Shown: positions 36,075 to 45,424, counted from the stretch's first letter. The stretch: 64,000 bases of DNA from Gemmatimonadota bacterium (GCA_009840005.1 VXOR01000097.1:54488-118487); one strand, 5' to 3'. Numbers and translations: made by a program. Notes: generated by a model from the sequence alone, not told the origin.

Positions 36075-36943
36075 GCGGACGCTCTTGGCGGCTGCTCGAC
36101 ATTCTCGAAAACACGAGCCGTTTCTTCGCGGCAAAGGGGTTGGAAAACGCCCGCCTACAAGCAGAGTTGCTGCTGGCCGCGGTACTCGGTGTCAAACGTC
36201 TCGATCTCTACCTACAATTTGAACGCCCCTTGCACCGCAGTGAAGTGGATCGCTACCGGGAATACGTGCGTCAGCGGTTGCAGCGCGTGCCCGTGCAGTA
36301 CATCACGGGCGTGGCCGCCTTTCGCCATCTAAAGTTGACCGTGACACCCGCGGTGTTGATCCCGCGCCCTGAGACCGAAGTGCTCGTCGATGTGGCCTTG
36401 GAGCTTTTGCCCGAGGGTGGTCGAGTTCTCGACTTGTGTTGCGGGTCTGGCGCGGTCGCTCTGGCGTTGGCTCAAGAAGCGGCAGCGGTCGAGGTGGTGG
36501 CGGCTGATGTATCGGCTGCTGCTTTAGAAGTGGCGAAGGCCAACGGCCGGCACTGTGGGCTAGCTGGGCGCGTCGAGTGGCACTGCGGCGATTTGTTCGC
36601 ACCTTTCCGCGGTACCGAGCCTTTTGACCTCGTCGCGGCTAATCCGCCGTATGTGCGCCGCAGCGATTTGGCGCAACTAGCGCCGGAAGTGCGCGACTAC
36701 GAGCCGCATCTCGCGTTGGATGGAGGAGAAGACGGATTGGCGTACTATCGGCGTATCGCGCAGGAGGCTGCGAACTTTATTCGTCCCGGAGGCCATCTAC
36801 TGCTAGAGGTAGGAGATGGTCAAAGCGCGGCTGTAGAGGACTTACTTGCGCGGTCAGAACGCTTGATAGAGGTTCAGATAAGACCAGACTTAAACCAAAT
36901 CCCCCGAGTCGTTGTCGCGCACACAGCTACTCAGACGAGTTGA
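36071..36943 (+). CDS. prmC: Release factor glutamine methyltransferase PrmC
   Basis: 290 residues. An N-terminal helical domain precedes the SAM-dependent methyltransferase: [15 protein letters not shown] (motif I, near residue 117) and [10 protein letters not shown] near 190, the NPPY motif that holds the substrate glutamine. It methylates the GGQ glutamine of RF1/RF2. It overlaps prfA by ATGA, and radA follows after three bases. Confidence 0.94.
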   Translation: MSGRSWRLLDILENTSRFFAAKGLENARLQAELLLAAVLGVKRLDLYLQFERPLHRSEVDRYREYVRQRLQRVPVQYITGVAAFRHLKLTVTPAVLIPRPETEVLVDVALELLPEGGRVLDLCCGSGAVALALAQEAAAVEVVAADVSAAALEVAKANGRHCGLAGRVEWHCGDLFAPFRGTEPFDLVAANPPYVRRSDLAQLAPEVRDYEPHLALDGGEDGLAYYRRIAQEAANFIRPGGHLLLEVGDGQSAAVEDLLARSERLIEVQIRPDLNQIPRVVVAHTATQTS

Positions 36944-36946
36944 GGC

Positions 36947-38320
36947 ATGGCCAAAAAGAACCGTTCCGCTTACGTCTGCCAGTCCTGCGGCCACAGTGCC
37001 GCGCGCTGGTTTGGGCGCTGCGTGGCCTGCGGCGAGTGGAACACCTGCGTCGAAGAGCGGCCCCAAGCACCCGACAGTCGGCGCGAACATCTAACGGTAT
37101 CGCCCCGCTCCCAATTGCAGCCCATTACGCAAGTCGACGACCAAGACCACGAACGGCTGCAAATCGGCATCTCCGAATTCGACCGAGTCTTGGGCGGCGG
37201 CATCATGCCCGGTTCAGTAGTCTTAGTCGGTGGCGATCCCGGCATCGGCAAATCGACGCTCCTGTTGCAGATGGCCGGACAGCTAGCGGCCTCTGATTTT
37301 CGCATCGCGTACATTTCCGCGGAGGAGTCGGCTGCGCAGATTCGCCTGCGCGCCGGGCGCTTGGGCGCATTGTGCGAAAGCCTGCACGTGATGGCCGAGA
37401 CCAGCCTCACGGCCATTCTTGACCAGTTGCAATCCGCTGGCCCGCTGGCCATCATCATCGACTCGATCCAGACCATTTACATGCCCGAGCTGGAGAGCGC
37501 ACCCGGCAGCGTAACCCAAGTGCGCGAGTGCGCGGCGCGGCTCGTCTATTTGGCCAAAGAGAGCGGCATTCCCACGTTTTTAGTGGGTCACGTGACGAAA
37601 GAGGGCACGGTCGCTGGGCCGCGAGTACTGGAGCACTTAGTCGATACTGTGCTCTATTTAGAGGGCGAGCGGCACCACCACTTCCGCATCCTGCGCGCCG
37701 CCAAAAATCGCTTTGGTTCGACCAACGAGATCGGGATTTTTGAGATGCGAGACCAAGGGATGATTGAGGTCGCCAATCCCTCCAAAATTCTGCTGGCCGA
37801 GCGGGCCGAGGGCGTGTCGGGTTCGGCCATTGTCTGTAGTATGGAGGGCACACGGCCGCTCTTGATCGAAATTCAGGCCCTCGTCTCGCGCTCTAGTTTT
37901 GGTTATCCGCAGCGGGTTGCTACCGGCATCGACGCCAAGCGGCTCTCGATTATTATCGCGGTGCTCGAAAAGCGCTGCGGCCACGATCTGTCGAGCGAGG
38001 ACATTTTCGTTAATGTCGTAGGGGGCATTCGCCTCGACGAGCCAGCGGTGGATATGGGGGTAGGGCTGGCGATTGTGTCGAGCTTCCGCAACAAGCCCAT
38101 TGACGCGCAGACCGTGGCCATTGGCGAGATTGGGTTGGGCGGGGAGATCCGGCCGGTGAACCAGATTGACCGGCGGGTGGCCGAGGCGCGAAGTTTAGGG
38201 TTTGAGCGGAGTTTGGTGGCGCGGAGCAACCTGCAGGGGTGGAAGCGGCCGGAAGGGATGGAGGTGGTCGGGGTAGGGGGTATGGAGGCCGCCGAAACAC
38301 TCGCCTTTGGCTCAAGCTAG
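36947..38320 (+). CDS. radA: DNA repair protein RadA/Sms
   Basis: 457 residues. The N-terminal C4 zinc finger (CQSCG...CVACGEW) precedes the RecA-like ATPase (GGDPGIGKSTLLLQ, about 92-105), the KNRFG motif near 252, and the Lon-like C-terminal domain with LDEPAVDMGVGLAI. It acts in branch migration during recombinational repair. It is the last gene of the rho run; a 258-bp gap with the recA promoter follows. Confidence 0.95.
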   Translation: MAKKNRSAYVCQSCGHSAARWFGRCVACGEWNTCVEERPQAPDSRREHLTVSPRSQLQPITQVDDQDHERLQIGISEFDRVLGGGIMPGSVVLVGGDPGIGKSTLLLQMAGQLAASDFRIAYISAEESAAQIRLRAGRLGALCESLHVMAETSLTAILDQLQSAGPLAIIIDSIQTIYMPELESAPGSVTQVRECAARLVYLAKESGIPTFLVGHVTKEGTVAGPRVLEHLVDTVLYLEGERHHHFRILRAAKNRFGSTNEIGIFEMRDQGMIEVANPSKILLAERAEGVSGSAIVCSMEGTRPLLIEIQALVSRSSFGYPQRVATGIDAKRLSIIIAVLEKRCGHDLSSEDIFVNVVGGIRLDEPAVDMGVGLAIVSSFRNKPIDAQTVAIGEIGLGGEIRPVNQIDRRVAEARSLGFERSLVARSNLQGWKRPEGMEVVGVGGMEAAETLAFGSS

Positions 38321-38492
38321 CCCCTTTTCTTCACAGTGCTGTTTCGCGCAGTTGCCAGTTTTAGCCTTTCGCATTTTTCTCTTCTTTTTCATAACATTTT
38401 ATTAAACAATAAATTACGCGTATTTCCGCCGCTTGGCACGGTATTTGTTATAAACAGGTAGAGCAGTTTAATCTGCTTCAATTAAAAAATAC

Positions 38493-38540
38493 TTGACACC
38501 TGAACATTGATTCACTATTTTTTTGTTCAGGTCGTTCAGG
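38493..38540 (+). promoter_or_regulatory. recA promoter with candidate operator repeats
   Basis: -35 TTGACA (38493-38498), 17-bp spacer, -10 TATTTT (38516-38521). CCTGAAC (38499-38505) directly follows the -35 and is the inverse of GTTCAGG at 38525-38531 and 38534-38540, the latter two spaced 9 bp apart. This arrangement around the -10 suggests a damage-responsive (LexA-like) or other operator; no LexA gene is in the window. Confidence 0.65.
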
Positions 38541-38578
38541 TAGTAGCGTAGTAAACATCTCCACGCGAGGAGGAAATC

Positions 38579-39691
38579 ATGGTAGCGGGCAAAGGCAAGA
38601 TCAGTGCCAACGGCAAACCCTTAGGCCAGGACAAGAACAAGGCCATCGACTTGGCGCTCGCCCAGATTGAACGGCAGTTTGGCAAAGGAGCCATCATGCG
38701 GTTGGGCGAGTCGGTGGCAATGGACGTCGATGTCATTTCCACGGGGGCCATTTCGCTAGATGCAGCCCTCGGGGTCGGCGGGGTACCCAGAGGTAGAGTC
38801 ATCGAGCTTTTCGGGCCTGAAGCCGCAGGTAAGACCATGCTGGCGCTGCACATCGTCTCTCAGGCGCAAAAGACCGGCACAGCGGCTTTCATCGACGCTG
38901 AGCATGCGCTCGACGTGAATTTTGCCCGTCGGCTGGGCGTTGATATCGACAATTTGCTCGTCTCGCAGCCGGATTCGGGCGAAGAAGCCCTAGAGATCAC
39001 AGATACGCTGGTGCGCAGCGGTGCCCTCGACCTCGTGGTGATCGATTCGGTCGCAGCGCTGGTGCCCAAGGCCGAGCTCGAAGGCGATATGGGCGACTCC
39101 CACGTAGGCTTGCAGGCGCGGCTGATGTCTCAAGCCCTGCGCAAGCTCACCGGATCGTCGCAGAAGTCGGGGACCACCGTGATCTTCATCAACCAGTTGC
39201 GGATGAAAATCGGCGTGATGTTCGGCAGCCCCGAGACTACCACCGGCGGTCGTGCCCTAAACTTCTATTCCTCGGTCCGCCTCGACATTCGCGGCATTGG
39301 CTCGATCAAGGACGGCGATGAGATTATCGGCCGCCGCACGCGCGTCAAGGTAGTAAAGAACAAGGTCGCCCCGCCCTTCCGCGAGGCCGAATTCGACATT
39401 ATGTTCCGCGGCGACGACGTAGGCATATCGCGCGAGGCCGATCTACTCGACTTGGGCGTCAACAGCGGTTTTGTCGCCAAAAGCGGCACTTGGTTTTCCT
39501 ACGGTGACGAGCGACTGGGTCAAGGGCGCGAGAACGCGCGCATCTTCCTCCGCGACAACCACGAGGTCCGCACGCGCCTAGAGACCGAAGTGCGCCAAGC
39601 CCTCAATATGCAAGTTGCGGAAGTCTCCCCTGTTGGTACGGAGGAGCGGATTGAAACCGAACCAAAAGAAGCAGAGGCCGAACTAGCCTAG
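38579..39691 (+). CDS. recA: Recombinase RecA
   Basis: 370 residues, with AGGAGG ahead of the ATG. Walker A is [10 protein letters not shown] near residues 79-88, a slight variant of the usual [25 protein letters not shown] (Walker B region), the L2 loop with [17 protein letters not shown], and an acidic C-terminus ([14 protein letters not shown]) are present. It forms the strand-exchange filament and activates LexA where present. It has its own promoter and directly follows radA. An 8-bp perfect stem (GCAGAGGC/GCCTCTGC, 39671-39698) spans its stop codon. Confidence 0.97.
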   Translation: MVAGKGKISANGKPLGQDKNKAIDLALAQIERQFGKGAIMRLGESVAMDVDVISTGAISLDAALGVGGVPRGRVIELFGPEAAGKTMLALHIVSQAQKTGTAAFIDAEHALDVNFARRLGVDIDNLLVSQPDSGEEALEITDTLVRSGALDLVVIDSVAALVPKAELEGDMGDSHVGLQARLMSQALRKLTGSSQKSGTTVIFINQLRMKIGVMFGSPETTTGGRALNFYSSVRLDIRGIGSIKDGDEIIGRRTRVKVVKNKVAPPFREAEFDIMFRGDDVGISREADLLDLGVNSGFVAKSGTWFSYGDERLGQGRENARIFLRDNHEVRTRLETEVRQALNMQVAEVSPVGTEERIETEPKEAEAELA

Positions 39692-39786
39692 CCTCTGCGC
39701 TCTCGCGGGTCGAGGTGCCAAGGCGGTTTTGGTGCCCCCACGCCAAGGCGGGTCGCAGCGCCTCGCACCCGCGCGTACTCCTGAAA

Positions 39787-39807
39787 GGGCGGGTTTCAAA
39801 CCCGCCC
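39787..39807. repeat. G-rich palindrome, GGTTTCAAACC family
   Basis: GGGCGGGTTT and AAACCCGCCC are exact inverses around a single C. It lies just upstream of the ribosome binding site of the 83-residue gene. A relative with the same GGTTTCAAACC centre is at 50170-50198. Nearby, GCCAAGGCGG occurs twice (39717 and 39742). Confidence 0.6.
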
Positions 39808-39827
39808 CTCCCCCAAGGAGGTGAATT

Positions 39828-40079
39828 ATGCAGACTCTAAGCCCCGCGGCCATCCCCTTGCAGGCCCGCATTGGGCAAGCCCACTCTTGGGCCGACTTGG
39901 AGTTGTTGTGCGAGCACATCGACGCTGCCTATCAGCGCGGCGAGTTGGATATGTCCAGTGCCGACGAGCTGAGTGCCTTGGTTGCAGCTACCGCCCTGAA
40001 GGTGCCCGAGCAACCAAGCATCCCCGCTGGGGCACTCTTAGGTCGGGAGCCGGAAATCAACACCCGTCAAGCCGCCTGA
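39828..40079 (+). CDS. Small protein of unknown function (83 aa)
   Basis: I do not recognise this protein. It has an excellent ribosome binding site (AAGGAGG, seven bases before the ATG) and a strong terminator 40 bp after its stop, so expression is likely. It is soluble, with no signal peptide. The middle (SWADLELLCEHIDAAYQRGE, about 22-41) looks like an amphipathic helix and continues as a helical DELSALVAATAL segment. The ends are proline- and alanine-rich. It lies between recA and the phosphoribosyltransferase gene, bounded on both sides by palindromes (39787 and 40096). Confidence 0.65.
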   Translation: MQTLSPAAIPLQARIGQAHSWADLELLCEHIDAAYQRGELDMSSADELSALVAATALKVPEQPSIPAGALLGREPEINTRQAA

Positions 40080-40120
40080 CCAAGCCACGACACAACCCGC
40101 CTTTAGGGCGGGCCAACATG

Positions 40121-40150
40121 GGCATCGGAGTTTTTGCTCCGGTGCCTTTT
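40121..40150 (+). terminator. Terminator after the 83-aa gene
   Basis: GGCATCGGAG (40121-40130) pairs with CTCCGGTGCC (40137-40146, one wobble) and is followed by TTTT. A smaller hairpin, CCCGCC/GGCGGG, lies at 40096-40112. Confidence 0.85.
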
Positions 40151-40151
40151 G

Positions 40152-40190
40152 TTTGCAAAAAACAGCCCATGCCGTATAATCAAAGGCATG
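40152..40190 (+). promoter_or_regulatory. hpt promoter with palindrome across the -10; leaderless start
   Basis: TTTGCA (40152-40157), 17-bp spacer, perfect -10 TATAAT (40175-40180). The ATG at 40188 lies where transcription should begin, so the mRNA is probably leaderless. CATGCC (40168-40173) and GGCATG (40185-40190) form an inverted repeat that brackets the -10 and includes the start codon, a likely repressor site. Confidence 0.62.
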
Positions 40191-40775
40191 CCTCGCAGTC
40201 CGTTGGAAACCCCTGTCTTAAAAGTGCTGATCGAGCACCAGCAAGTAGAACGGCGCATCGGCGAGTTGGCCCAAGAAGTGGCCGCCGACTACGCTGGGTC
40301 GTCTCCCTTATTTATCGGCCTCCTCAACGGAGCAGTGCAGTTTATGATGGCTCTGATAGACCGCTTGCCCGAGGAACTGTTGGCGCGGTTGGACTACGAC
40401 TTCATTGGTGTTTCGAGCTATCAGGGCTCGGAGAGTACCGGGCAGATCAAGTTGACCAAAGACCTCGTTGTCGCAGCGGCCGGACGGGACGTACTAATCG
40501 TCGATGGTATCGTCGATAGGGGCCGATCCCTAGATTTTGTGTTGGCCAAGATAAAGTCGCAACAACCCCTTTCACTCAGAGTATGTGCGCTGCTGAACAA
40601 ACGCGTCCGCAGGGAGTTTCCAGTGCCGATAGATTACTGTGGTTTTGAAATTGAAGACGCGTTCGTCGTTGGCTACGGCATGGATTGCGACCATCGCTAC
40701 CGCGCCCTGCGCCACATTGCTGTAATCGAACACGCCAGAGGAGAACCAGAGCAATGGCCCCCAAGAAAGTCTTAA
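40188..40775 (+). CDS. hpt: Hypoxanthine phosphoribosyltransferase-like protein
   Basis: 195 residues from ATG 40188; a longer frame to 40134 crosses the promoter and is rejected. Fold landmarks are FIGLLNGAVQFMMALIDRL, DFIGVSSYQGSEST, and VLIVDGIVDRGRSLDFVL near residue 101. The last is the PRPP-binding loop, usually VEDIIDTG, so the first acidic position and the DTG core diverge (DRG). It would salvage hypoxanthine or guanine with PRPP. The end (FEIEDAFVVGYGMDCDHRYR) matches the family closely. It overlaps the epimerase gene by 22 bp. Confidence 0.85.
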   Translation: MPRSPLETPVLKVLIEHQQVERRIGELAQEVAADYAGSSPLFIGLLNGAVQFMMALIDRLPEELLARLDYDFIGVSSYQGSESTGQIKLTKDLVVAAAGRDVLIVDGIVDRGRSLDFVLAKIKSQQPLSLRVCALLNKRVRREFPVPIDYCGFEIEDAFVVGYGMDCDHRYRALRHIAVIEHARGEPEQWPPRKS

Positions 40776-41572
40776 TTACCGGCGTCTGCGGATTGATCGC
40801 CGGAGCCGTATATCGGCATTTGCAAACCCAACCCGATCGCTATGACCTCTATGGTCTGGCGCGGCGATCCCAACTTTCGGAGCGGACGTCCAAAGACGCA
40901 GAGTTGGGAATTCCCGAGGAGAAATTCATCCTCGCAGACCTGACCGACTACAACGCGATAGCCAAGGCCGTCGCGGGCATGGACGTGGTCGTGCAACTAG
41001 CAGCCGATCCGCGGCCAGACGCTAGTTGGGAGAGTCTGCTCGGCAGCAATATCGTTGGGCCGCGCAATGTGCTGGAGGCCGCGCGCCGTGCTGGCGTCGG
41101 GCGCGTGGTCTTCGCCAGTTCGATCATGGTGTCTTGGGGCTACCAACAAGAAGACCCGTACAAGGCCATCTCCGAAGGGCTCTTCGACGCGGTCGATGCC
41201 GGTCAGGTACAGGTCGTGACGCACGAGTGGCCGCATCGGCCCACGGGACTCTATCCAGCGACCAAGATCTGGGGCGAAGCCCTAGCGCGTTACTACGCCG
41301 ACGTACACAATATATCGGTGCCTTGTCTGCGCATTGGCTGGGTCAATGCCGAAGACCATCCGCGCGATGAGCGGGGCGGAGCCATCTGGTGCAGCCAGCG
41401 CGACGTGGTTCAACTCGTGCAGCGCGCCATCGAAGCGCCCGCGGACTTGCGCTTTGATATTTTTTACGGAGTGTCCAACAACCGCTGGCGCTGGGTCGAT
41501 ATCGACCATCCGCGCCAAGTCTTGGGCTATATCCCCGCAGACAGCGCCGAAGAGAAGTTGGGGCTGGCCTGA
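40754..41572 (+). CDS. NAD-dependent epimerase/dehydratase (SDR)
   Basis: 272 residues from ATG 40754, preceded by GGAG. The Rossmann glycine motif is VLITGVCGLIAGAVY, with Ala in place of the third Gly. YPATK holds the catalytic Tyr and Lys. VVFASSIMVSWG supplies the Ser region. The extended SDR pattern resembles uronate dehydrogenase or sugar-nucleotide epimerases, but no substrate-specific signature is clear. It overlaps hpt at its 5' end and is followed four bases later by the membrane-anchored protein. Confidence 0.85.
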   Translation: MAPKKVLITGVCGLIAGAVYRHLQTQPDRYDLYGLARRSQLSERTSKDAELGIPEEKFILADLTDYNAIAKAVAGMDVVVQLAADPRPDASWESLLGSNIVGPRNVLEAARRAGVGRVVFASSIMVSWGYQQEDPYKAISEGLFDAVDAGQVQVVTHEWPHRPTGLYPATKIWGEALARYYADVHNISVPCLRIGWVNAEDHPRDERGGAIWCSQRDVVQLVQRAIEAPADLRFDIFYGVSNNRWRWVDIDHPRQVLGYIPADSAEEKLGLA

Positions 41573-41576
41573 GCTA

Positions 41577-42131
41577 ATGGGCCGTGCGCCTAAGACCAAA
41601 ACGGACCTATTGTCCGTCAAGCTGTTCGTCGTCGTCCTAGGGGCTATTGTCGCCTACAATGTCGTCAATTGGATGCGCGGCGAGCCAGAATGGGAGGAGC
41701 GGACCTATGAGCCAGGGGCCTTCGCAGTGCAGATGGCTGGCCGGCCCAATCTGCGCAAGCTGCGCGAGCCGTTGTCCTTTGGCGAGGTAGAGTTCCAATA
41801 CCTGATGTTCGAACGCGCCGACGTGCAATACGCCATTGCCTACGGGGACATGCCCGCAGCCGTCCAAGCTGATAGCGCGATTGCCGCGCGTCGAGATGCC
41901 ATCTTGCAGAAGGTGCAGGGAACGATCCTGTCGGAGGCCGCCATTGAGATGGACGGGCATCCCGCACGACAGACGCAGATACAAGCTGCCGACGAAAGCC
42001 TCTTGCGATTGCAGAGCCTACAAGTGGGCCAGCGGCTCTACAGCTTGATGGCGGTCGGAGCACCCTACGCGTTTGACGATCCTTCGGATATAGAGCGATT
42101 TTTCTCTTCCTTCAAGCTCGTCAAGCCCTGA
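41577..42131 (+). CDS. Single-span membrane-anchored protein, unknown
   Basis: 184 residues. One membrane helix at about 11-31 (LLSVKLFVVVLGAIVAYNVV) and an exported soluble domain of about 150 residues with FGEVEFQYLMFERAD and IERFFSSFKLVKP. The C-terminal FFSSFKL motif resembles the ends of small lipoprotein-like stress-response domains, but I cannot assign a family. It lies four bases after the epimerase stop and overlaps the convergent oxidoreductase gene by 11 bp. Confidence 0.7.
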   Translation: MGRAPKTKTDLLSVKLFVVVLGAIVAYNVVNWMRGEPEWEERTYEPGAFAVQMAGRPNLRKLREPLSFGEVEFQYLMFERADVQYAIAYGDMPAAVQADSAIAARRDAILQKVQGTILSEAAIEMDGHPARQTQIQAADESLLRLQSLQVGQRLYSLMAVGAPYAFDDPSDIERFFSSFKLVKP

Positions 42132-43098
42132 TGCTCTCCGACACAGGTACGGCAACCGACCTGCCGGTCCTTCCTGCCTCGTGAATCGCCTCTACCACTC
42201 TTAGAGCCTGTAGTCCGTCGCGGCTGTGCGGGTCCACACCGGGTGCGCTCTCGATGACCTTCTTTCCTTGGATCACATCGACGAAGTAACTCGTCAACGA
42301 TCCTTGGTGAGAGGGGTTTTCGACAGGTTCCCATCTAGAGGGCTGCGCCATTGTGAAAAGCAGGTTGCGTTCAAGGCGGAAGCTCTTTCGGGCGCTGTAA
42401 ACCGTGACCTCATCCTCGTATTCGTCACAGTTTTTGATACACAACAGGTGCGCGCACAATCCGCCAGAAAAATCCAGCCGCACATCGACAAAATCCTCAA
42501 CTCCACCTGCCTCTTCATAGGCGACGGTCCCAGCGACGGCCACGATATGCTGTCCGACGAGCCAAGGCAGTACATCAAGGATATGTACCGTCCGCGTATG
42601 CAACATTCCGCCGTCTGCTAGGTTGCCGCCGGCTTTGCGCTGAACCGCCGTCATGTACTGAATATCATCGGAACTAGAGGCTAACTGACTGCGTACATAC
42701 TCTGTGCTCGCCATGAAACGCCGAGTGAAAGCTGTCATTAACAGACATTCTTGTGACTGGCTGAGAGCGGTCAATTCTTTGGCGTGTGCTACTGTGACTG
42801 TCGTCGGCTTATCGACGAGAGCGGGTATGCGCCGTTCTAGCGCGAGCTTGCATTGTTCATAGTGATATTGATTTGGGGTGCTGACGACGACACCGTCCAC
42901 GAGGTAGGGGTCAAGCAGGTCGCGGTAATCCCGACTGGTCTGGCTTGTGCACAGACTTTCCGGCAGGTTGTCCAGGCGATCCTGCGAGATGTCACAGACT
43001 GCTGTGATCTCCACGTCCCTCCGCTGGATGAGATTCGGAAGGTGATAATTAGGACAGAAACGTCCCACTCCGATCAGGCCGATCCTGGTCTGTTCCAT
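42121..43098 (-). CDS. Gfo/Idh/MocA family oxidoreductase
   Basis: 325 residues. The N-terminal Rossmann fold has RIGLIGVGRFCPNYHLPNL. VVSTPNQYHYEQCKLALE and the conserved LVDKPTTVTVAHAKEL follow; the DKP lysine replaces the usual EKP. The C-terminal domain is the MocA-type beta-sheet. The family oxidises or reduces sugar carbons with NAD(P). The substrate is unknown; Latescibacteria and Poribacteria often carry dozens of these. It converges on the preceding gene. Confidence 0.88.
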   Translation of the reverse strand: MEQTRIGLIGVGRFCPNYHLPNLIQRRDVEITAVCDISQDRLDNLPESLCTSQTSRDYRDLLDPYLVDGVVVSTPNQYHYEQCKLALERRIPALVDKPTTVTVAHAKELTALSQSQECLLMTAFTRRFMASTEYVRSQLASSSDDIQYMTAVQRKAGGNLADGGMLHTRTVHILDVLPWLVGQHIVAVAGTVAYEEAGGVEDFVDVRLDFSGGLCAHLLCIKNCDEYEDEVTVYSARKSFRLERNLLFTMAQPSRWEPVENPSHQGSLTSYFVDVIQGKKVIESAPGVDPHSRDGLQALRVVEAIHEAGRTGRSVAVPVSESIRA

Positions 43099-43204
43099 GG
43101 TGTGTCAGTTCCAATCGAAGATTGAATTGATATCTTCCAGAGATCTGGAGATATACTGCAAGGTTCCTCGGCGAGGAGAGCGTGACCGGTCTGATATTCC
43201 CCGT

Positions 43205-45367
43205 TCAGTATGCTACAGCGACGGGCTGCAGGCGGATCTCACTGCCCTTATCCGTCTCTACTTCCACCCGCGCCAGATAGATGCCAGGGCCGACCAGTTG
43301 TCCGGCTCCATCCCGACCGTCCCAGCGGGCCGTATAGCGCCCCGCGGCCTGAGCCTCTGGCTGCGCCTGCCATATCCGCCGTCCGTCCAGGGCATAGATG
43401 CCGACCTTTACCGCGGACGCCTGCTGCACCCGGAACAAGGTATACTGGATGGATAACTGGTCGTTGACGCCGTCCCCCTGAGGGGTAAAAGCGCGGCTCC
43501 CCACCTCGAGATCCTCCAGAACTCCCCTTGCCGAGGAAGCCGACGCTACCACCACCAGTTGGTTGGAACCAAGCTCCTCGCTGACATCACCGCCTTCGAC
43601 CCGCTGCAACAAGCTCTGTTCCCCGCGGTTGAAGACCTCCCCTCCGAACTCGCCGGCCTCGTCGTAGAGCACTGTTTCCAGCCCAATGCGCAGCCGCTGA
43701 TCGCCCCCCGGACTCAAGCGGCGGGGCAAAAATACAACAAAACCGCTTTCCTCGTTCACGATGCTGTCCGGTTCCACGGCGCTTAGGGGCTCACCTATCT
43801 CCAGCCAGCCGAACTCCGCTTCCGCCGGCGTCATGACCCGCACCGCGTCGAAGCCGGTGCGACCCGCGCTGGAAAATTCAACGCCAATATCGTATACGAA
43901 CGACTTTTTCTCGCCCGCTGGCACGCGCACTCGCCCGCCCTGCGGCTGGTGATCTTCCTCCAGGACCACCTCGCCCACTACCCGATCCGCCAACAGCGGC
44001 GCGATCTCGATCTGCAGCGAATCCAGCCGGGCAAAGTCAAAAAACGCATTCGTCTTTAGCTGCACCCGTAGCTGAAAGTAGCGCCCCCACGGCCGGCGCG
44101 GGTGCTGCCCCGACTCCTCGAGTGGCACCGACCAGAAACTCCAGTTTTTCAGATCCTCGACCACCGGCCCGCGGAATCCCACCGCTGGCACCGTGGCGCC
44201 GTGCGCCTCCAGTCTAGATATGGAACTGATCAAGGTCGCCCTCGGCACGGAGGAAGTCAGCCGTTCCCACTGTTTCTTGGTCACCTCCACGTGGGCTCCC
44301 AAATCGTCAAAGCCGAAGTAAGCCGTCGGAGTGTCGTCGCGACCCGTCCTGATCTCCACCTGGACGCGAACCGGACCGTCCTCGAGGGCAACCAACTGCT
44401 CCCCATCCTTGCGCCACTTGCTCACCTCAAAGACTACTCGCCCGAAGTTGACCTCCCGCCCCAGGTCCACTATCTGCGACTCCCAGGTCGCCGTAGGCGC
44501 AAAACCCCGGCCGTAGACCTCCATCTCCGCATAAGCCGACTGGACGACGATCGGCTGACCGTCCAAAGTGACTCCGTCGGGGACTTCGAGCAGGCGCAAA
44601 TAGCGCAAATTCTGCAGTGGGAAGCGGACCTCGGTGACGCTGTTGCGGTTGGCTTCGCGGTAGGCTAGCTGATTTTCCAGCGGGCAGCAGAAGCCCGCCC
44701 CGCGCCATCTGAAACCCTGCTCCATCTCCTCTTCCATTATACCTCCCTCGTCCTGGCGGGCTGTCAGGCTGAATGATTTGAGGACATAGTTGGGACGAAA
44801 GGGCTGGTCGCTGTCGGAGCTTATCCCCTCGGGAGGGTAGAACACAAAACGCTCCACCGGCACCTGCGCGCCCATATCTATAGTGTAATAGAAAGACGAC
44901 CCCAATGGTGGCCGGCTACGCGGGTCGGCGACCTCGTCCCTGCGCTCGACGTAGGTGGCGGGGTCGCCGTCGACGAAGACGAGGAGGTTGGCCTGGTACA
45001 AAATGCCATAATTTCCTAGGTTCTCGTCGCGGCTCTTCAATAGAAAGTTGCCGTGTCCCAGCCACAAACGCGGATGGCCCGGGTGGTAAACCGGGTCGAA
45101 GGTGAACCTGAAGGGCTGCCAGGGTCCCAACCGAGGCAAGAGGTTTTCGTCCGGCTTGAGTTCGAAAGGCTGGAGCGCCCCGGCCGCGGTCAAGTCGTCT
45201 GCCATCAGGCTGAAATCCGCTACTTCCGTCCAGGAAACGCCGCCCTCTCCTCCGAGCCACCACCAATTTTCTTGGGCCGCCCCATGGCTGCAAAACCCTG
45301 CAATCCCACCCAGCACGGCAAAAGCCAAAATCGCCGCTTTCTTAGGCTCATGTTGTTTCTGCTTCAT
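43205..45367 (-). CDS. Large secreted protein with C-terminal FlgD-Ig-like domain
   Basis: 720 residues. A signal peptide (about 1-31, FAVLGGIAGFCSHGAAQ) is followed by beta-rich regions with discoidin-like phrases (VPVERFVFYPPEG; LRYLRLLEVPDGV), which suggests carbohydrate-binding folds. The C-terminal 90 residues (FTPQGDGVNDQLSIQYTL to GPGIYLARVEV) are the FlgD-Ig/gliding-type domain often used for sorting or surface anchoring in FCB bacteria. The central segment is unrecognised. No catalytic motif is seen. A 10-bp inverted repeat lies just upstream of the start. Confidence 0.78.
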   Translation of the reverse strand: MKQKQHEPKKAAILAFAVLGGIAGFCSHGAAQENWWWLGGEGGVSWTEVADFSLMADDLTAAGALQPFELKPDENLLPRLGPWQPFRFTFDPVYHPGHPRLWLGHGNFLLKSRDENLGNYGILYQANLLVFVDGDPATYVERRDEVADPRSRPPLGSSFYYTIDMGAQVPVERFVFYPPEGISSDSDQPFRPNYVLKSFSLTARQDEGGIMEEEMEQGFRWRGAGFCCPLENQLAYREANRNSVTEVRFPLQNLRYLRLLEVPDGVTLDGQPIVVQSAYAEMEVYGRGFAPTATWESQIVDLGREVNFGRVVFEVSKWRKDGEQLVALEDGPVRVQVEIRTGRDDTPTAYFGFDDLGAHVEVTKKQWERLTSSVPRATLISSISRLEAHGATVPAVGFRGPVVEDLKNWSFWSVPLEESGQHPRRPWGRYFQLRVQLKTNAFFDFARLDSLQIEIAPLLADRVVGEVVLEEDHQPQGGRVRVPAGEKKSFVYDIGVEFSSAGRTGFDAVRVMTPAEAEFGWLEIGEPLSAVEPDSIVNEESGFVVFLPRRLSPGGDQRLRIGLETVLYDEAGEFGGEVFNRGEQSLLQRVEGGDVSEELGSNQLVVVASASSARGVLEDLEVGSRAFTPQGDGVNDQLSIQYTLFRVQQASAVKVGIYALDGRRIWQAQPEAQAAGRYTARWDGRDGAGQLVGPGIYLARVEVETDKGSEIRLQPVAVAY

Positions 45368-45394
45368 CAGACTACCGCTAAGAAGCCGTCTTAA

Positions 45395-45424
45395 AATTAG
45401 CCGCCCGACGGCTAGCGGCTAATT
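45395..45424 (-). terminator. Inverted repeat, likely terminator of the TolB-like gene
   Basis: AATTAGCCGC (45395-45404) and GCGGCTAATT (45415-45424) are perfect 10-bp inverses. On the minus strand the stem ends in AATTTT. It lies between the TolB-like gene and the FlgD-Ig gene. A second, imperfect hairpin (GACGTT/AACGTC) is at about 45492-45512. Confidence 0.55.

Noticed and set aside
38493..38540. Firm LexA box call
   Set aside because: Spacing does not match the known alpha-, gamma-proteobacterial or Gram-positive SOS boxes; kept as candidate only.
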